Source: Nitrospirota bacterium
Lineage (GTDB): Bacteria > Nitrospirota > Nitrospiria > SBBL01 > JAADHI01
Length of the DNA: 64,000 bases
Direction of reading: 5' to 3'
Assembly: GCA_029261215.1 (NCBI GenBank)
Contig: JAJDBT010000082.1
Span: 62,001 to 126,000, forward strand
A program made the position numbers and the translations under genes. Positions 9,056-18,367 of the stretch are shown here, in pieces; position 1 is the first letter of the stretch, and each line of letters begins with the position of its first letter. The notes beneath the pieces were generated by a model, which searched no databases, was not told where the DNA came from, and was given only the letters and a program-made list of their open reading frames with translations.

Positions 9056-12000
9056 ATGATGAATAAAAAACAAAAAAATGTAGTATTTCGTTCTGTGTGG
9101 ACGATGGTCTGTCCGAGAAAATGGAGTCTCTTTTATTCGTTCTTTTTGCTTGTTGGTCTTTTTCTGGCAGGATGTGTGAATGATGAACCGGGACCTAATG
9201 ATCTGTTCCTCGCGAATAATATTCCCATTGCGGATGCTGGCCCGGATCAAAATGTGGCAAACGGTGCCTTGGTGAGACTCGATGGATCGAACAGTCGTGA
9301 TCCCGATGGTGATGTCATTAATTTCCGATGGCGAGTTCTGTCCTCTCCCCAGGGGAGTCTTGCTGATTTGAATGGTTCGGAAACGCCGACCCCGACTTTT
9401 ATTGCAGATGTGGACGGCATTTATCGTATTGAGCTTGTTGTGGTTGAAGAGCCCGATGTCGATATTCAGAATCAGGATCCAGACACCGTCGGCGGCATTC
9501 CCGCAGTGGCACAGGGTGAATCAAGTGATCCGGATGAAGTGACGATTCTTGTGGGCCCGCCGGGTGCGTTTGAAGGGAGTGGAAACAAGTTTATTCTGGA
9601 TGGAGAGCACTTCGGCCGCTCTACTGTTTCGATGGAGATTGGCGGAAACGTAGCTCTCACGGCGGAAGGCTGGTTTTTTATCGTGAGTCTGCCCAATGCT
9701 TCTGCAGATGCATTTTTGATGGGGAAACAAGGGGTTTTTGATATCGTCGTCGGTTCTGACTTGATGGTACGCGGCCGCCTTTACCCTTCTTCGGGCGCGC
9801 CCGTCACATTGACTTCAAGCAATCCCATTACCTTACAGACATGGCATCATGTCGCGCTGATGATTGATCGAACCAATAATGATGCCTATATTGCATTGGA
9901 TGGGAAAATTTCAAATATCCTTGTGCCTCCAACCGCACTGGCTCAAAATGTGAACCGCTTTAGCGTCGGGAGCCCGGACGGAAAAAATCTGTGGGTCGGC
10001 CTGGCGGATGAAATCAGGGTCACGCAGGATCTTCGTTACCTCCCCAGTGATTTTGCCCCTCCGCTCGAACTGCTTATTCCGGACTCGCCTTTTATCGACG
10101 GCGCACGAAATACCGTTCATGCCTTGTACCATTTTGACGAACCTTCAGGGGCTTTCCTGTATCTCGACTTTTCATTGCGGGTGAACAATCTTTTTCGGAT
10201 TGCGCTGACCGGCTTTCAGCCTTTTGGCCGAATGCTTAAACCCCGGCAATTTCATACGGCCACCGACAGTGGCGTTTCCGGCACTGAAGCGCTTGTCGTT
10301 TGGGACACGGATGAACCTGCGACTTCACGGGTTGATTTTGGCGAAACTACTGCATACACTGAAACCCCGGTGCTTGATTCGACACGTGTCACGCGTCATA
10401 TTGTCCGTTTATCCGGGCTTACCCCATCTACGACCTATCACTATAAAGTGACGAGTACAGATATTGCCGGGAATACAGTAGACAGCGGTACTGTTGACCA
10501 TACCTTTAATACCTCTGACAGCACAGCGCCGGTGCTTTCTGCGGTTGGTGTTAGTGGTACTCCTGGCAGCACGAGCGCCACGATTATCTGGACAAGTAAC
10601 GAACCTGCCACCTCCTTGGTGCAATATGGAGAAACCTCAAGTTACGGCAGCGCTTCACTGCTCAACAGCACTCCGGTGACGAGTCACAGTGTAAGCTTAA
10701 CCGGACTGACTCCTGACACGACTTACAATTACCGCGTGATCAGTGCTGATCCCTCGGGTAACATTGTTTTTTCAGCGAACCTTAGTTTTCCTACGGCTGT
10801 GGGGCCGGATGTGACCTCGCCGCAAATTTCCAAAATTTCGAGCGGCAGTGCGCCGCAAACCACAAGCGGGGTCATTACATGGGTCACGGATGAAGCGGCC
10901 ACATCTCAAGTCGATTACGGTCTGAATTCGAGTTATGGCAGCACAGCGTCCGATCTTAGCCTTGTGACCCGTCACAGTGTCACGCTTACGGGTCTGACCG
11001 CCGAGACCCTTTATCATTATCAAGTCAGCAGTGCAGATGGTGCAGGGAACACGGCGGTCTCGACTGATTTGACGTTTACGCCTTCAGCGACGGACAATAT
11101 CCCCCCTAATCTTTCAGGGATAAATGCATTTAACGATAATCGGATCTGGATTGCGGGCGGTCTTGACAGCGGGGGAAATGCAATCGTTGAAAGCGAAATG
11201 ATTGGCATCAACGGTGAGCTTTCCTCTGATCGCCTGCTTTCTGTGGTGCTCAATGCAAGCGTCCTTAGAGAAGTTGTTGGGCAGGGGACAGGCATAGAAA
11301 CCGATTTCGCGTTCTCTCTGCAATCCACGAACCTTGAGGCCGGATCCCTTCGAGTTACAGCGGGCTCGGTTGTCGCTGTGGATGATGGTAACGGGGTCAT
11401 GACGGGTTCCGGTATTATCTCTGGTTCTGTCGATTACGAAGCGGGAAACGTCGGTTTGACCTATACCAGCCCTCCGGGAAGCGGTCTGTCTATTGAAGCC
11501 AGTTACGACTATCATCCGGGAACGAGCGGTATTTTTAATCATACGGCGACGCGTTTGGCTGATGGGAGGGTTTTAATTACCGGGGGTGAAGATGACCAGC
11601 GCAAACCCCGAAGTGAGGTTTTTTTGATGACCCCCGGCAACAGCACCTTGGCTCCGCTTTTTTTAGGCTTGAATACGCCGCGCCGTTTTCATACGGCGAC
11701 AGTGATGGCCGATGGTTCGGTGCAAATTGCGCTTGGAGAGGAACTGGCTTCAGACGGAAAACCAAAAACCTTGAATTCAATCGAAGTCTTGGTGCCGGAT
11801 GACACGCTTTCAGATACCTTTCGACTGGGGACACCCCTCAGTCATGTTCCTTCAAAACTGCACAAGGCCATTATCCCAAAATCCTGTGATGCGGCACTGC
11901 CTTCGGAGACGCTCTTATTTGTGGGGGGGTACAACGGCTCAAATGTCCCAGGACAGGGAAGCCCACCTTTACAGTCAGGTCGGATTCGCCATGCCCTTGC

Positions 12001-12403
12001 GTGTCTTCCTGATGGGAAAATTCTTGTGACTGGAGGTATCAGCGCAAGCGGGACGATTCTGGATACAGTGGAACGATACGACCCCAGCACAAATACATAC
12101 ACCGCATTAAATATTCGAATGAATGTGCCTCGAGCGGATCACACGGCGACACTGCTCCCGGATCAAACTGTTTTGATCACGGGTGGATATAATCAGGTTG
12201 GCCAGGCCCTGCAGACGGCTGAAATTTATGACCCTGTGCAAAACCGTTTTACCTTGGTCGAGAGCCTGATGAGCCAGGGCCGCTTTGGTCATCTTGCGCG
12301 GCTCTGGACGGATTTATCTACCGGGAACAAGGGGGTTTTATTGATCGGAGGTGCAGATAATGGGGGTGCGCCGATCGCCTTGCTTGAGATTTATTTCCCA
12401 TAG
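9056..12403 (+). CDS. Large lipoprotein: PKD-like, LamG-like, FN3 repeats and Kelch propeller
   Basis: Start placed at ATG 9056, 4 bases after the previous stop; the frame is open upstream to 8966 but that part overlaps the preceding gene. 1115 residues with a textbook lipobox LAGC at residue 40. Order of domains: PKD/REJ-like (about 52-145, with ADAGPDQNV and DPDGD), concanavalin/LamG-like (about 175-380, with TWHHVALMID), three tandem fibronectin-like repeats of the purple-acid-phosphatase N-terminal type (about 398-678, each with EPATS, (V/L)TGLTP and YHYKV-like marks), then Kelch/galactose-oxidase-like blades (about 680-1115, with repeated LADGRVLITGG). A foreign-looking module is inserted at about 741-822. 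Likely binds a surface glycan or protein; enzymatic residues are not evident. Confidence 0.8.
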   Translation: MMNKKQKNVVFRSVWTMVCPRKWSLFYSFFLLVGLFLAGCVNDEPGPNDLFLANNIPIADAGPDQNVANGALVRLDGSNSRDPDGDVINFRWRVLSSPQGSLADLNGSETPTPTFIADVDGIYRIELVVVEEPDVDIQNQDPDTVGGIPAVAQGESSDPDEVTILVGPPGAFEGSGNKFILDGEHFGRSTVSMEIGGNVALTAEGWFFIVSLPNASADAFLMGKQGVFDIVVGSDLMVRGRLYPSSGAPVTLTSSNPITLQTWHHVALMIDRTNNDAYIALDGKISNILVPPTALAQNVNRFSVGSPDGKNLWVGLADEIRVTQDLRYLPSDFAPPLELLIPDSPFIDGARNTVHALYHFDEPSGAFLYLDFSLRVNNLFRIALTGFQPFGRMLKPRQFHTATDSGVSGTEALVVWDTDEPATSRVDFGETTAYTETPVLDSTRVTRHIVRLSGLTPSTTYHYKVTSTDIAGNTVDSGTVDHTFNTSDSTAPVLSAVGVSGTPGSTSATIIWTSNEPATSLVQYGETSSYGSASLLNSTPVTSHSVSLTGLTPDTTYNYRVISADPSGNIVFSANLSFPTAVGPDVTSPQISKISSGSAPQTTSGVITWVTDEAATSQVDYGLNSSYGSTASDLSLVTRHSVTLTGLTAETLYHYQVSSADGAGNTAVSTDLTFTPSATDNIPPNLSGINAFNDNRIWIAGGLDSGGNAIVESEMIGINGELSSDRLLSVVLNASVLREVVGQGTGIETDFAFSLQSTNLEAGSLRVTAGSVVAVDDGNGVMTGSGIISGSVDYEAGNVGLTYTSPPGSGLSIEASYDYHPGTSGIFNHTATRLADGRVLITGGEDDQRKPRSEVFLMTPGNSTLAPLFLGLNTPRRFHTATVMADGSVQIALGEELASDGKPKTLNSIEVLVPDDTLSDTFRLGTPLSHVPSKLHKAIIPKSCDAALPSETLLFVGGYNGSNVPGQGSPPLQSGRIRHALACLPDGKILVTGGISASGTILDTVERYDPSTNTYTALNIRMNVPRADHTATLLPDQTVLITGGYNQVGQALQTAEIYDPVQNRFTLVESLMSQGRFGHLARLWTDLSTGNKGVLLIGGADNGGAPIALLEIYFP

Positions 12404-12443
12404 GCGGGGCCCTAAAACCAGTGGTAAAATTTCCAGATTAATC

Positions 12444-12472
12444 TTGACTTCATCGTAAAAACGCGTTAGCTT
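12444..12472 (+). promoter_or_regulatory. Putative sigma70 promoter for the DUF4321 gene
   Basis: TTGACT at 12444-12449, a 17-base spacer and TAGCTT at 12467-12472. The -35 is very good and the -10 is moderate. The predicted start near 12479 leaves only about 11 bases of leader before ATG 12490. Confidence 0.4.
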
Positions 12473-12489
12473 ATTTTTCGGAAATCGAT

Positions 12490-12759
12490 ATGGCGAGCCT
12501 ACAAAAAACGAGCACTATGCTCATCTTTTTTATCCTGTTGGGAGGTGTATCCGGCGGAATTCTTTCTGAAATTCTCCGGCGCATGTCATCGGCCCCTTTT
12601 GTTCACGACATCTTTACGAAAGGGTTCAAAATCGGACTAAATCCCCCGATCACGGTGGATTTGCATATGATTTCTTTTACCTTGGGATTTTCAATCCAAA
12701 TGAACCTGCTGACCTTGCTGGGTGTGATTTTAGGGATTTATACGTATCGACAGGCCTAG
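12490..12759 (+). CDS. DUF4321 family small membrane protein
   Basis: 89 residues with two hydrophobic segments (about 9-29 and 66-86) separated by a polar loop. The pattern of a GGxxGGxLSE turn, an [19 protein letters not shown]-type stretch and a final [13 protein letters not shown] helix matches the DUF4321 family, small membrane proteins of unknown function. It has its own likely promoter and runs head-on into uvrB: the two stop codons share the sequence CTAG (4-base overlap). Confidence 0.85.
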   Translation: MASLQKTSTMLIFFILLGGVSGGILSEILRRMSSAPFVHDIFTKGFKIGLNPPITVDLHMISFTLGFSIQMNLLTLLGVILGIYTYRQA

Positions 12760-14750
12760 GCTTCTAAAATTTCCATCTCTTTCAGTGTTCTTAAGCGATC
12801 CCGTAGTTCAGCGGCACGTTCGTATTCTAAAACCCGCGCGGCCTCCCGCATTTCTCGTTCGAGTGTTTTAATCAATTTTATGCGGTCTTTTTGTGGCAGG
12901 TAATGTGCTTCGGATTCGGCCACGACCGCCGTGTTGCCATATTCTCCATACGCTTCTTCTCGAAGTCCGATCGGGATTTCTTTCCTGATCGATTCGGGCG
13001 TGATGCGATGTTTCTCATTATGGCGGATTTGAATCTGCCGCCGTCGCTGGGTTTCATTCATGGCCATTTGCATGGATGTTGTGATGGTGTCTCCATAAAA
13101 AATGACTTCTCCCATCACATTGCGTGCAGCCCGTCCGGCGGTCTGAATGAGAGAACGATGCGAACGCAGGAAGCCTTCTTTGTCTGCATCTAAAATGGCG
13201 ACGAGTGAGACTTCGGGCAGATCAAGTCCTTCACGCAGCAGGTTTATACCCACCAATACATCAAACTTTCCCAGCCGCAGCTCTCGAATGACTTCCATTC
13301 GTTCAATGGTTTTAATATCCGAATGCAGGTAACGGACTTTGATGCCAATCTCTTCATAATATTCTGTGAGGTCTTCCGCCATGCGTTTGGTGAGCGTTGT
13401 GACCAGGATTCGTTCGGAGCGCAGTACGCGCAGCCGAATCTCTTCAAGCAGGTTATCGACTTGTCCCTTTGCAGGTCGGACAATAATCTCAGGGTCGATC
13501 AGACCTGTGGGACGGATAACCTGTTCCACGATATTGTTTCCCGCATGTTCCAGTTCATAAGGGCCGGGTGTGGCGGAAACGTAGATGGTTTGTTGCATCA
13601 ATTGTTCGAATTCTTCAAATTTTAAGGGCCGGTTGTCAAAGGCGGAAGGTAGACGAAAACCGTAATCAATGAGATTTTTTTTTCGTGCATGATCGCCCTT
13701 GTACATGCCGCCGACCTGCGGCACGGTCGCATGGCTTTCATCAATCACGAGCAGAAAATCTTTTGGGAAATAGTCAAAGAGCGTCGGCGGCGGCTGGCCG
13801 GGATCCCGGCCGGAGAAATGACGAGAATAATTTTCAATGCCGTTGCAGTAGCCAATTTCCCGAATCATTTCCAGGTCAAAGCCTGTTCGCTGTTCGATCC
13901 GTTGGGCCTCAAGGTGCATGTTTCGGTCTTTGAAATATTGAATACGTTCTTGCAGGTCTCGTTCGATTTCGACGAGTGCGTTTTCCAGTCGTTCGGGGAG
14001 AATGACGTAGTGACTGCCGGGGTAGATTGCGATTTTGGGCAGACGTCGAATGACGTCCCCGCGTAAAGAATCAATTTCGTAAATCGCTTCCACCGTGTCC
14101 CCAAAAAATTCGATGCGGATGGCATTTTCATCCGAAGCGGCCGGAAAGACCTCGACCAGGTCTCCGCGAACACGAAAAGTGCCCCGATGAAAATCAAATT
14201 CGTTTCTTTCGTATTGAATTTCGACCAGCTTTTTCAAGACATCGTTCCGTTCGATTTCTTTTCCTTCTTCCAGGTAGAGGAGCATGCCGTGATAAGCTTC
14301 CGGCGAGCCCAGGCCGTAAATACAGGATACGGATGAAACAATGATGATATCGTTTCTTTCCAGCAGTGATGAGGTTGCGGCATGACGCATGCGGTCAATC
14401 GCATCATTAATCGAGGCATCCTTTTCGATGAGCGTGTCGCTGTGCGGAATGTAGGCTTCCGGCTGGTAGTAGTCGTAATAGCTGACAAAGTACTCCACCG
14501 CATTTTCTGGAAAAAAGTCTTTGAATTCCCTGTAAAGCTGCGCGGCCAGCGTTTTATTGTGCGCCATGACCAAGGTGGGTTTTTGGATCTGCTGGATGAC
14601 GTTGGCAAGGGTAAAGGTCTTGCCTGAGCCTGTGACGCCCAGCAGGACTTGATGGGCTTTGTTTTGCTGAATACCCTGAGTCAGCTTTTCAATGGCCTTC
14701 GGTTGGTCTCCTCCAGGGGAGAAGGGGGACGCAATGTTGAATTGATTCAC
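12756..14750 (-). CDS. uvrB: UvrABC system protein B
   Basis: 664 residues, normal length. Damage-recognition helicase-like subunit of nucleotide excision repair, loaded by UvrA and working with UvrC. Walker A GVTGSGKT is at residues 38-45, the damage-inserting beta-hairpin region has the hallmark [12 protein letters not shown] (about residues 92-103), the DESH Walker B box lies near 338, helicase motifs follow ([22 protein letters not shown]), and the C-terminal UVR coiled-coil ([22 protein letters not shown]-like, about 625-660) that contacts UvrC is present. The upstream region shows no obvious LexA-type box. Convergent with the DUF4321 gene and overlapping its stop. Confidence 0.98.
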   Translation of the reverse strand: MNQFNIASPFSPGGDQPKAIEKLTQGIQQNKAHQVLLGVTGSGKTFTLANVIQQIQKPTLVMAHNKTLAAQLYREFKDFFPENAVEYFVSYYDYYQPEAYIPHSDTLIEKDASINDAIDRMRHAATSSLLERNDIIIVSSVSCIYGLGSPEAYHGMLLYLEEGKEIERNDVLKKLVEIQYERNEFDFHRGTFRVRGDLVEVFPAASDENAIRIEFFGDTVEAIYEIDSLRGDVIRRLPKIAIYPGSHYVILPERLENALVEIERDLQERIQYFKDRNMHLEAQRIEQRTGFDLEMIREIGYCNGIENYSRHFSGRDPGQPPPTLFDYFPKDFLLVIDESHATVPQVGGMYKGDHARKKNLIDYGFRLPSAFDNRPLKFEEFEQLMQQTIYVSATPGPYELEHAGNNIVEQVIRPTGLIDPEIIVRPAKGQVDNLLEEIRLRVLRSERILVTTLTKRMAEDLTEYYEEIGIKVRYLHSDIKTIERMEVIRELRLGKFDVLVGINLLREGLDLPEVSLVAILDADKEGFLRSHRSLIQTAGRAARNVMGEVIFYGDTITTSMQMAMNETQRRRQIQIRHNEKHRITPESIRKEIPIGLREEAYGEYGNTAVVAESEAHYLPQKDRIKLIKTLEREMREAARVLEYERAAELRDRLRTLKEMEILEA

Positions 14751-15064
14751 TTTTCAGAATGCTCCATTTGAGGAAATATAGCATAAAGTGAGTGATTCTA
14801 CTGTCTTTTCATCTATTCCTTCCTTGACTTGCCTGCAAGGATCAGACATAATCGACCGTTCAACAACATTACTAATATATCAATGACCGGGAGAATATAT
14901 CTGTTTTTTTGTGTCCGTATGGGCAATATTCTGGAGCAAAAACACCATTTCAAGGCATCTCAATTCACTGCCTTGTTCTTTCTGGCGGCTTGATCAACCG
15001 ATTGTAATCTGATGCAATGCTTCTGTATCAACCAATCTAAAATATATAATCACATGAGTAGATA
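14751..15064. other. Divergent intergenic region between uvrB and the PocR-GGDEF gene
   Basis: 314 bases without a gene. It must hold the uvrB promoter (minus strand) and that of the diguanylate cyclase (plus strand; see the TATAAT box at 15045-15050). No tRNA, terminator hairpin or convincing E. coli-type SOS box was found. Confidence 0.6.
15045..15050 (+). promoter_or_regulatory. Perfect -10 box (TATAAT) 14 bases before the diguanylate cyclase start
   Basis: TATAAT at 15045-15050 predicts a start near 15057, only about 8 bases before ATG 15065. No -35 of note lies 16-18 bases upstream. The ATG has no SD, so the mRNA may be nearly leaderless. A 4-codon ATG-AGT-AGA-TAA at 15054-15065 ends on the first base of the start codon (TAATG). 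Confidence 0.45.
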
Positions 15065-17080
15065 ATGCTTCAAGACCCTGGCTTATCCATAGAAACCTGG
15101 ATGCGAATTCAGGACTCCCTCTCGTCTCTCTGCGGGTTTTCTATTTTTATATATGACCCAAAACGAAAAAGAGCCTGTACGACGGTAAGCCATGAGAACA
15201 GTGCCTGTCTTTTGGTGCATGAAATTGGCAAAGACCTCCCTTGTTTTGAAGCCTATGATCACAATGTGAGAAGGGCGCTGGATTCGAAACAGATCTTGTT
15301 TTTCCAGTGTCAGGCGAACTTAAGCTATTTTGTCATCCCCGTTTTTCTGGATCAGGGTGTGTGTTATGCTATTATCGGAGGACAAAGTTATCTCTCCTCG
15401 GAAGATATTTCTGCCTTTCGTGAAAAAGCTGTGAATTGGGGGCTCTCTTCAAACCGTCTTTCGGTCGCGATGATGAGTAATCCTATATTGAGTGAAGAGG
15501 CACTCATTGCGAAAGCACGGGATCTTCAGACGATCGGAACGTGTCTGATTCAAAGTGTTTACTGTCGGAATCAATACCAATCAAAGATATCTTATATCAA
15601 CACGCTGACGCGTATTGCGAACCAGTTTAAAAATGATCCAGACCTTTCGACGCATTATGCAACGCTTTTGAATTCCATCGGGATTCTTTTCGACCTGGAT
15701 CGGGCTTCTGTTTTTAAACAATCTTTCCCACAAAAAACACAGAATGAAATTGCTTTGTTTGGGAAGCCTTTTTCAGGGCCGGATGGCGCTACTTTTTTTA
15801 TTGACCCTTTGATCGAGCTGATTAAATCGGGTCCGATCTATGTGAATGATCCTGGAGAATTGCACGAAGCGGGTTTTCACGCCGAGATATCCTCATGTCA
15901 TTTCTTTTTCCTTTCAGAAAGTGGTCAGGCCAGAACCACACTTGCTATTTTCAACACCCACCTATCTGATGAAGATACGGAGATGGTTGCCACATTTTGC
16001 TTGCAAGCGGGTGTTGTTTTTGACCTTGTCGAATTGCAAAATCAGGTCTCCAAGCAGAAAAAGAACATTCAATCTCTGTCGACCCTGACCGCTTTTAATG
16101 TTCATCTTGAAGAAGGGATGCTCTACAAAAAATTATTGGATCAGACCACAGAATTACTTAATGCCGAACAGGGATCTCTGATGGTGTTTGATGACCAGAA
16201 GGAAGAACTTTCGGTGAGGGCCATGACTGGGGTGAGCCCGGCCCTTTATTCTCTTTTTAGCAAAAAAATGGGTGAAGGTATTGCGGGGCAAGTTTGTCAG
16301 TCTCGCTCAGCCTTGTTGGTAAAAGATATTTCCGAAGATAAACGGATTTCCTATACCCCAAGGTCGAGATACAAAACACCTTCGTTTTTAAGTGTTCCAC
16401 TTTTTAAAAACGAAGATCCTCTGGGAGTGGTGAGTATTGCTGACAAGGTGGATGGGCAGGGTTTTACAGAAGAAGATCTGAGTCTTTTAATGGCGATGGG
16501 TAGTTTTCTTGCAATGGCCATTGAAGGCTCGCATCTATACACGACAGCAGCAGTTTTGAAGGAAATTTCGATTACAGATCCACTGACGGGATTGTTGAAT
16601 CGGCGATATTTTTATGAGCGCTTGACGGAAGAAATCGAGCGGACGAAACGGCACGGTTTGCCGACTTGTCTGATCATGGTTGATCTTGATGATTTTAAAA
16701 AAATCAATGATACGGACGGGCACCTGGTGGGTGATTCGGTGCTGAAGTGGCTGGCTCAATTACTGCGCAACACAATTCGGACGATTGATGTCGCCTCCCG
16801 TTACGGAGGTGAAGAGTTCACTGTGATTTTGCCAAATACCAAAATGGCGGACGCACGGATTATTGCCGACCGGATTTGCTCCGCAATCGATCAAAAAAGT
16901 CGTATTCAGAAAAAAATACCCCAACTCAGGAACCTCACCGCGAGTATCGGTCTTGCGAGTTTCCCAGACGACGCGGCCTCTGTACACGAATTGATTAAAC
17001 ACGCAGACAGCGCGCTGTATCAGGCCAAATCTTACGGGAAAAACCGGGTTATCGTTTACAAAAATATTCCTCCTCATTAG
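15065..17080 (+). CDS. Diguanylate cyclase with PocR-like and GAF sensory domains
   Basis: 671 residues, soluble. Residues about 10-150 resemble the PocR ligand-binding domain: clustered Cys, an EAYDHN-type acidic helix, then a C-x-x-(N/G)-L-x-x-(F/Y)-x-(I/V)-P segment (FQCQANLSYFVIPV). A weak GAF-like region lies near 180-330 and a clearer GAF near 345-495 (GEGIAGQV, LSVPLF). The GGDEF domain spans about 505-665 with the active signature GGEEF near residue 580, the inhibitory I-site RTID upstream, and DPLTGLLNRR at its front. It should make c-di-GMP in response to a cytosolic ligand. It runs convergently into the MscS gene with a 4-base overlap. Confidence 0.9.
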   Translation: MLQDPGLSIETWMRIQDSLSSLCGFSIFIYDPKRKRACTTVSHENSACLLVHEIGKDLPCFEAYDHNVRRALDSKQILFFQCQANLSYFVIPVFLDQGVCYAIIGGQSYLSSEDISAFREKAVNWGLSSNRLSVAMMSNPILSEEALIAKARDLQTIGTCLIQSVYCRNQYQSKISYINTLTRIANQFKNDPDLSTHYATLLNSIGILFDLDRASVFKQSFPQKTQNEIALFGKPFSGPDGATFFIDPLIELIKSGPIYVNDPGELHEAGFHAEISSCHFFFLSESGQARTTLAIFNTHLSDEDTEMVATFCLQAGVVFDLVELQNQVSKQKKNIQSLSTLTAFNVHLEEGMLYKKLLDQTTELLNAEQGSLMVFDDQKEELSVRAMTGVSPALYSLFSKKMGEGIAGQVCQSRSALLVKDISEDKRISYTPRSRYKTPSFLSVPLFKNEDPLGVVSIADKVDGQGFTEEDLSLLMAMGSFLAMAIEGSHLYTTAAVLKEISITDPLTGLLNRRYFYERLTEEIERTKRHGLPTCLIMVDLDDFKKINDTDGHLVGDSVLKWLAQLLRNTIRTIDVASRYGGEEFTVILPNTKMADARIIADRICSAIDQKSRIQKKIPQLRNLTASIGLASFPDDAASVHELIKHADSALYQAKSYGKNRVIVYKNIPPH

Positions 17081-17967
17081 TCTTCTGTTCCTTCAGCATC
17101 TTCTCGGATGAGGCCGCTTCGGATATGAAGGTCGCGTTGAGGGAAGGGAATTTCGATATGGTTTTCCTTTAATTTTTTAAAAATCATGTAATTGAGTTCA
17201 CTCCGAAGAATGATTGGGCGTTCGGTGTAAGTGTCGGTCCAAATCCGCAAAAGAAAGTTCAGGGAACTGTCCCCGAATTCATCCAGCAGGACTTGGGGGT
17301 CCGGGTTTTTAAGAACCCCTGGGTGCGATTCAGCCACTTGCATGAGGACTTCCTTGACGACTTCAGGGTCTGCTCCATAAGAGACCCCGATCGGAATACT
17401 GCGGCGGACAAGCCGGTCGGTGTGGCTCCAGTTAATCACAGCGGAAGAAATAAACTCGGAGTTCGGGACGATGATGGAGATGTTTTCATTGGTGACGATG
17501 GTTGTTGCACGGGGGGAGATATTGACGACGTCTCCGAGGACTTCATTGACCTCAATTCTGTCTCCGACTTTAATTGGGCGCTCAAAGAGAATGATAATGC
17601 CACTGACAAAGTTACTGGTGATATTTTGAAGGCCAAACCCCACCCCGATACCGAGGGCACCGGCGAGGACGGTCAGCGCGCTTAAATCAATGCCCGCTGA
17701 TTGCAGAATCATCAAAAAACCAATAGAGATGACCACATATCGAATAATCGATCCGGTGGCTTCGCTGATTCCGATGCCGATATTTTTTTTCTTTTGTAGC
17801 CCTTGGACAATGCCTCTTCTCATTTTATCGGTCAGATAAAAGAGGAGAAACACCATGAGGATGATGTAGATGACTGACCAAAAGGTAAACTGGCTATTTC
17901 CCAGACTAAAGAGCGGAATATTCAAAAAATCTCTGAGTTGGCTTAAGAAGGATTGAATCATCGTCAT
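17077..17967 (-). CDS. MscS-family mechanosensitive ion channel
   Basis: 296 residues with three membrane segments (about 26-47, 70-91 and 94-125). The third contains the Gly/Ala-rich pore helix GALGIGVGFGLQN, followed by the MscS beta-domain signature FERPIKVGDRIEV and a cytoplasmic vestibule. Size matches small-conductance MscS/YnaI-like channels, which release solutes on hypo-osmotic shock. The ATG (17965-17967) has an AAGGAA SD at about 8 bases. Its stop overlaps that of the convergent GGDEF gene. Confidence 0.93.
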   Translation of the reverse strand: MTMIQSFLSQLRDFLNIPLFSLGNSQFTFWSVIYIILMVFLLFYLTDKMRRGIVQGLQKKKNIGIGISEATGSIIRYVVISIGFLMILQSAGIDLSALTVLAGALGIGVGFGLQNITSNFVSGIIILFERPIKVGDRIEVNEVLGDVVNISPRATTIVTNENISIIVPNSEFISSAVINWSHTDRLVRRSIPIGVSYGADPEVVKEVLMQVAESHPGVLKNPDPQVLLDEFGDSSLNFLLRIWTDTYTERPIILRSELNYMIFKKLKENHIEIPFPQRDLHIRSGLIREDAEGTED

Positions 17968-18367
17968 CGCTTGTTTCCTTGTGTATCATGATTGCTGGAT
18001 TGTGAGTGTGTTTTTACCCTTTTTGGGTCAGGCGTTTCCAAGAAATATTTAAATAGGTCTTTTTGTGCCGATTGTTTTAAAAATATGATATTACAATATT
18101 GCCCATAAAATAACGACAAAATGATTGTCTGAGGGGCTCTGATCAGGATAAGTGCGTCTTGTTCTCTTGAGTCGCGGCGGTTTTTTGTAGAGGACTGAAC
18201 GGTTATTCATTACATGAGGGGCTGAGTCTTTATTGATGTCTTTCTTTTTCATGTATTGGGTCATACATTTTTTATTACATGATCCAGGTAGAATGACATT
18301 GTGATAATAGAAACGAAGACACTTTAGCGTATTTTACAGCAGGTACTTTGAAAAACCTGGAGGGTTC
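17968..18367. other. 400-base intergenic region between mscS-like and TVP38 genes
   Basis: It holds the upstream regions of two diverging genes. The nonamer ATTACATGA occurs twice (about 18211 and 18274) about 63 bases apart and could be an operator, but this may be chance. GGAGGG just before 18368 is the SD of the TVP38 gene. No tRNA, ORF or terminator is evident. Confidence 0.5.

Noticed and set aside
14751-15064. Search for an SOS (LexA) box upstream of uvrB
   Set aside because: No CTG-N10-CAG type site; LexA boxes differ between phyla, so absence is not informative.
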